Assembly: GCA_903958995.1 (NCBI GenBank)
Contig: CAJBVG010000256.1
Span: 1 to 6,830 of the forward strand
DNA from: an uncultured bacterium
GTDB lineage: Bacteria > Bacteroidota > Bacteroidia > Sphingobacteriales > Sphingobacteriaceae
Direction of reading: 5' to 3'
DNA length: 6,830 nucleotides
Shown here: positions 4,716-6,830 of the stretch, one piece after another
Position numbering within the stretch: the stretch's first letter is position 1
Layout: each line of letters begins with the position of its first letter
Translations under genes and position numbers: made by a program
Notes under the pieces: model-generated
Told to the model about the DNA's origin: nothing
The model's database searches: none
The model's input: only the letters and a program-made list of their open reading frames with translations

Positions 4716-6830
4716 CTAAAACTTAAAATTCCAAGTAAACGACGGTATAAATGGGAACACTGTAATTTGTTTTGGTTGAATTTTTAATCCTCCATTTGGA
4801 TCCAATACATTTCCTTGAATGTCTAAATAAATGATGTACTGATTTTGTCGGTTGTACACGTTATAAATACTAAAGTTCCAAACCGATTCATACTTCTCCG
4901 TTTTCTTTCTAGTATATGTTGCCGATATATCTAATCGGTGATAAGGAATCAATCGATATTTATTTCGATAATCATCTTCATAATATAAACCTTGCGTTCC
5001 GCCAAAGAATACTAAGTGAGTAGGTAAATTAAATGCAGCTCCCGAACCATAAACAAATACTGCTCCGAAAGTCCATTTTTTTGAATGGGTATACGACATT
5101 ACAATCGATCCATCATGTCTTCGGTCATAACGTGCATAAAAAGTTTTTCCTCCTTGTAATTCAGGGAAAGTACGTTCTGCATACGATAAAGTATATCCAA
5201 TCCATCCGTTAAATTTTCCTTGTGCTTTCTTTATAAAAAATTCACTTCCGTAAGATTTTCCAGTGCCAAAGGTTAAGTCGTTTTCAATGTTAGGACTTAA
5301 TTGTCCTGTGCTATTTTCTTTGAACTCTACTTGGTTGCTTAAGTTTTTATAGTACACTTCAACTGAAGTTTCAAACATATCATCTTTAAAATTCCTAAAA
5401 TATCCAACGGCTATTTGACTACATCGTTGTGGCCTGACTAACGATGAACTTGGTATCCACAAATCGGTTGGCAATGTACTTCCCGATAAGGAAGCTAAAT
5501 GAATGTATTGATTGGTAATTGTATAAGAAGCTTTTAAGCTTGATGTTCGATCTAAGGTATATCGTAATGAAAGTCGAGGTTCTAAGCCTTGGTAAAATTT
5601 AATATTTTCTAACGTAGAGTAGGAGATAGTATCTACAATAGTTCCGTTACTATTTCCAACATAACGATCATAAGGTCCGATTTGTTGAAACATTGAATAA
5701 CGCAAACCAGTATTCAAACGTAATTCATCAGTTAAATCAAAGTCATTCGAGAAATATAAAGCTGCTTCATTTGCATATTGTCTGTTAATTTTCTCCGGAC
5801 TAATACTCGTTTCTCCAATGGTGCCGGTAGCGGTAGTTGGTGTAAATCGATGTAAAGTATATAGTGCTCCAAACTTCATCTGATTACGAATATTTGGGAA
5901 AAAGTCAAAGTCAACTTTCGTGGTAAAATCACGAACTCCAGAGAATAATTCAAAATCAAAATTACTTTGTGAAGCACCTAGTTTAAATAAGTAATCACTA
6001 TAAATCGCGGTGGTATTTACAAACAGCTTATCGTTAAATAAATGGTTCCATCGTAAAGTTGTAGTTGTATTTCCCCAAGGGAAACGTATACCAAATCGAT
6101 CACCTTGAAATTGAAATACATCTTTACCGAAATAGCCACTTAAAAATACTCGGTCTTTATCTGAAAACTGATAATTCAGTTTCATGTTTAAATCGTAAAA
6201 ATAATATCCCGAATTTTTTAAACGTTCGTTACTACCCGCCAATGCTTTTGTAAGAACATCGATGTAGGTTCTTCGTCCAGCAATCATAAACGAACTTTTA
6301 TTTTTCTGAATGGGGCCTTCTAATGTCAATCGAGAAGAAATTAATCCAATACCGCCTGTTGCATGGAAGGTTTTATTATTTCCTTCTTTCATGTTTACGT
6401 TTACAACAGATGATAATCGTCCGCCATACTCTGCAGGAATGCCTCCTTTTATAATACTGGTATTGTTTATAGCATCTGAATTAAATACAGAGAAAAATCC
6501 AAATAAATGTCCGGTATTATACACCACAGCTTCATCTAATAAAACTAGGTTTTGATCCGGGCCACCACCTCGAACGTAAAATCCACTATTCCCTTCTCCT
6601 GCCGATTGTACTCCTGGTAATAATTGCAATGTTTTTAAAATATCAACTTCACCTAAAATTACTGGAAGTGTTTTTACTTTTTCCATTTCCAAAGTTTGTG
6701 TACTCATTTGAGTGCTCTTTACATTCTGATCAGTACGCTTAGAAGTAACGGTTACTTCAGCACTTTGAATGGCTTTGCTAACCAAGTTAATGTTGAGTCG
6801 AACATTCTTGTTGAGTCGGATGGTATCTAC
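4716..6830 (-). CDS. TonB-dependent outer-membrane receptor, N-terminus cut by window edge
   Basis: The minus-strand frame is open from the right edge to the TAG at 4716-4718 (704 residues visible); the TTG near 6785 is internal. Residues 1-30 from the edge (VDTIRLNKNVRLNINL..., then EVTVTSKR) look like the end of a carboxypeptidase-regulatory-like beta-sandwich domain. The plug domain spans about 45-150 with LPVILGEVDILKTLQLLPGV, GFYVRGGGPDQNLVLLDEA and EYGGRLSSVVNVNM. The rest is a 22-strand-type beta-barrel ending SFTWNFKF, whose terminal Phe is typical of proteins inserted by the BAM complex. Family members are usually about 780-800 residues, so some 90 residues (signal peptide and most of the sandwich domain) are probably missing. 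It would import a bulky or scarce substrate using TonB energy. The DUF4249 lipoprotein gene follows directly. The VRGGG plug type and DUF4249 partner separate it from SusC, whose partner is SusD, so a glycan role should not be assumed. Confidence 0.93.
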   Translation of the reverse strand, partial: VDTIRLNKNVRLNINLVSKAIQSAEVTVTSKRTDQNVKSTQMSTQTLEMEKVKTLPVILGEVDILKTLQLLPGVQSAGEGNSGFYVRGGGPDQNLVLLDEAVVYNTGHLFGFFSVFNSDAINNTSIIKGGIPAEYGGRLSSVVNVNMKEGNNKTFHATGGIGLISSRLTLEGPIQKNKSSFMIAGRRTYIDVLTKALAGSNERLKNSGYYFYDLNMKLNYQFSDKDRVFLSGYFGKDVFQFQGDRFGIRFPWGNTTTTLRWNHLFNDKLFVNTTAIYSDYLFKLGASQSNFDFELFSGVRDFTTKVDFDFFPNIRNQMKFGALYTLHRFTPTTATGTIGETSISPEKINRQYANEAALYFSNDFDLTDELRLNTGLRYSMFQQIGPYDRYVGNSNGTIVDTISYSTLENIKFYQGLEPRLSLRYTLDRTSSLKASYTITNQYIHLASLSGSTLPTDLWIPSSSLVRPQRCSQIAVGYFRNFKDDMFETSVEVYYKNLSNQVEFKENSTGQLSPNIENDLTFGTGKSYGSEFFIKKAQGKFNGWIGYTLSYAERTFPELQGGKTFYARYDRRHDGSIVMSYTHSKKWTFGAVFVYGSGAAFNLPTHLVFFGGTQGLYYEDDYRNKYRLIPYHRLDISATYTRKKTEKYESVWNFSIYNVYNRQNQYIIYLDIQGNVLDPNGGLKIQPKQITVFPFIPSFTWNFKF

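Overview
The window looks like a low-GC member of the Bacteroidota, probably Flavobacteriia or a near relative. This is inferred from the TonB-dependent receptor paired with a DUF4249 lipoprotein, the multi-PAS histidine kinase with an SHN-type H-box followed by a stand-alone receiver, the absence of obvious Shine-Dalgarno sequences, and the AT-rich codon use.

Layout. Positions 1-2643 (+ strand) hold a two-gene signalling unit. The first gene is a sensor histidine kinase with four PAS domains, cut off by the left window edge. Four bases after it comes a single-domain CheY-like response regulator. Positions 2642-2747 are an AT-only-looking array of degenerate 7-nt units containing perfect inverted repeats. 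The array fills the gap between two convergent genes exactly, from stop codon to stop codon. From there to the right edge all genes are on the minus strand. Read in their own direction they are: a TonB-dependent outer-membrane receptor (N-terminus beyond the right edge), a DUF4249 outer-membrane lipoprotein, and thioredoxin reductase (trxB).

How the genes work together. The kinase and receiver are probable partners in one phosphorelay whose output is not encoded here, because the receiver has no effector domain. The receptor and DUF4249 lipoprotein probably form one outer-membrane uptake unit of unknown substrate. They are separated by 59 bases, most of which is two 3-copy heptanucleotide arrays. 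trxB is a housekeeping redox gene lying 82 bases downstream of the lipoprotein gene; an imperfect 13-bp hairpin sits just before its start codon and may matter for its regulation.

Most of the window is ordinary chromosomal coding sequence. I see no mobile element, CRISPR, RNA gene or clearly new enzymatic system. The least explained signals are non-coding: heptanucleotide-period arrays at two separate gene junctions, and the hairpin in front of trxB. No gene-free stretch exceeds about 110 bases.
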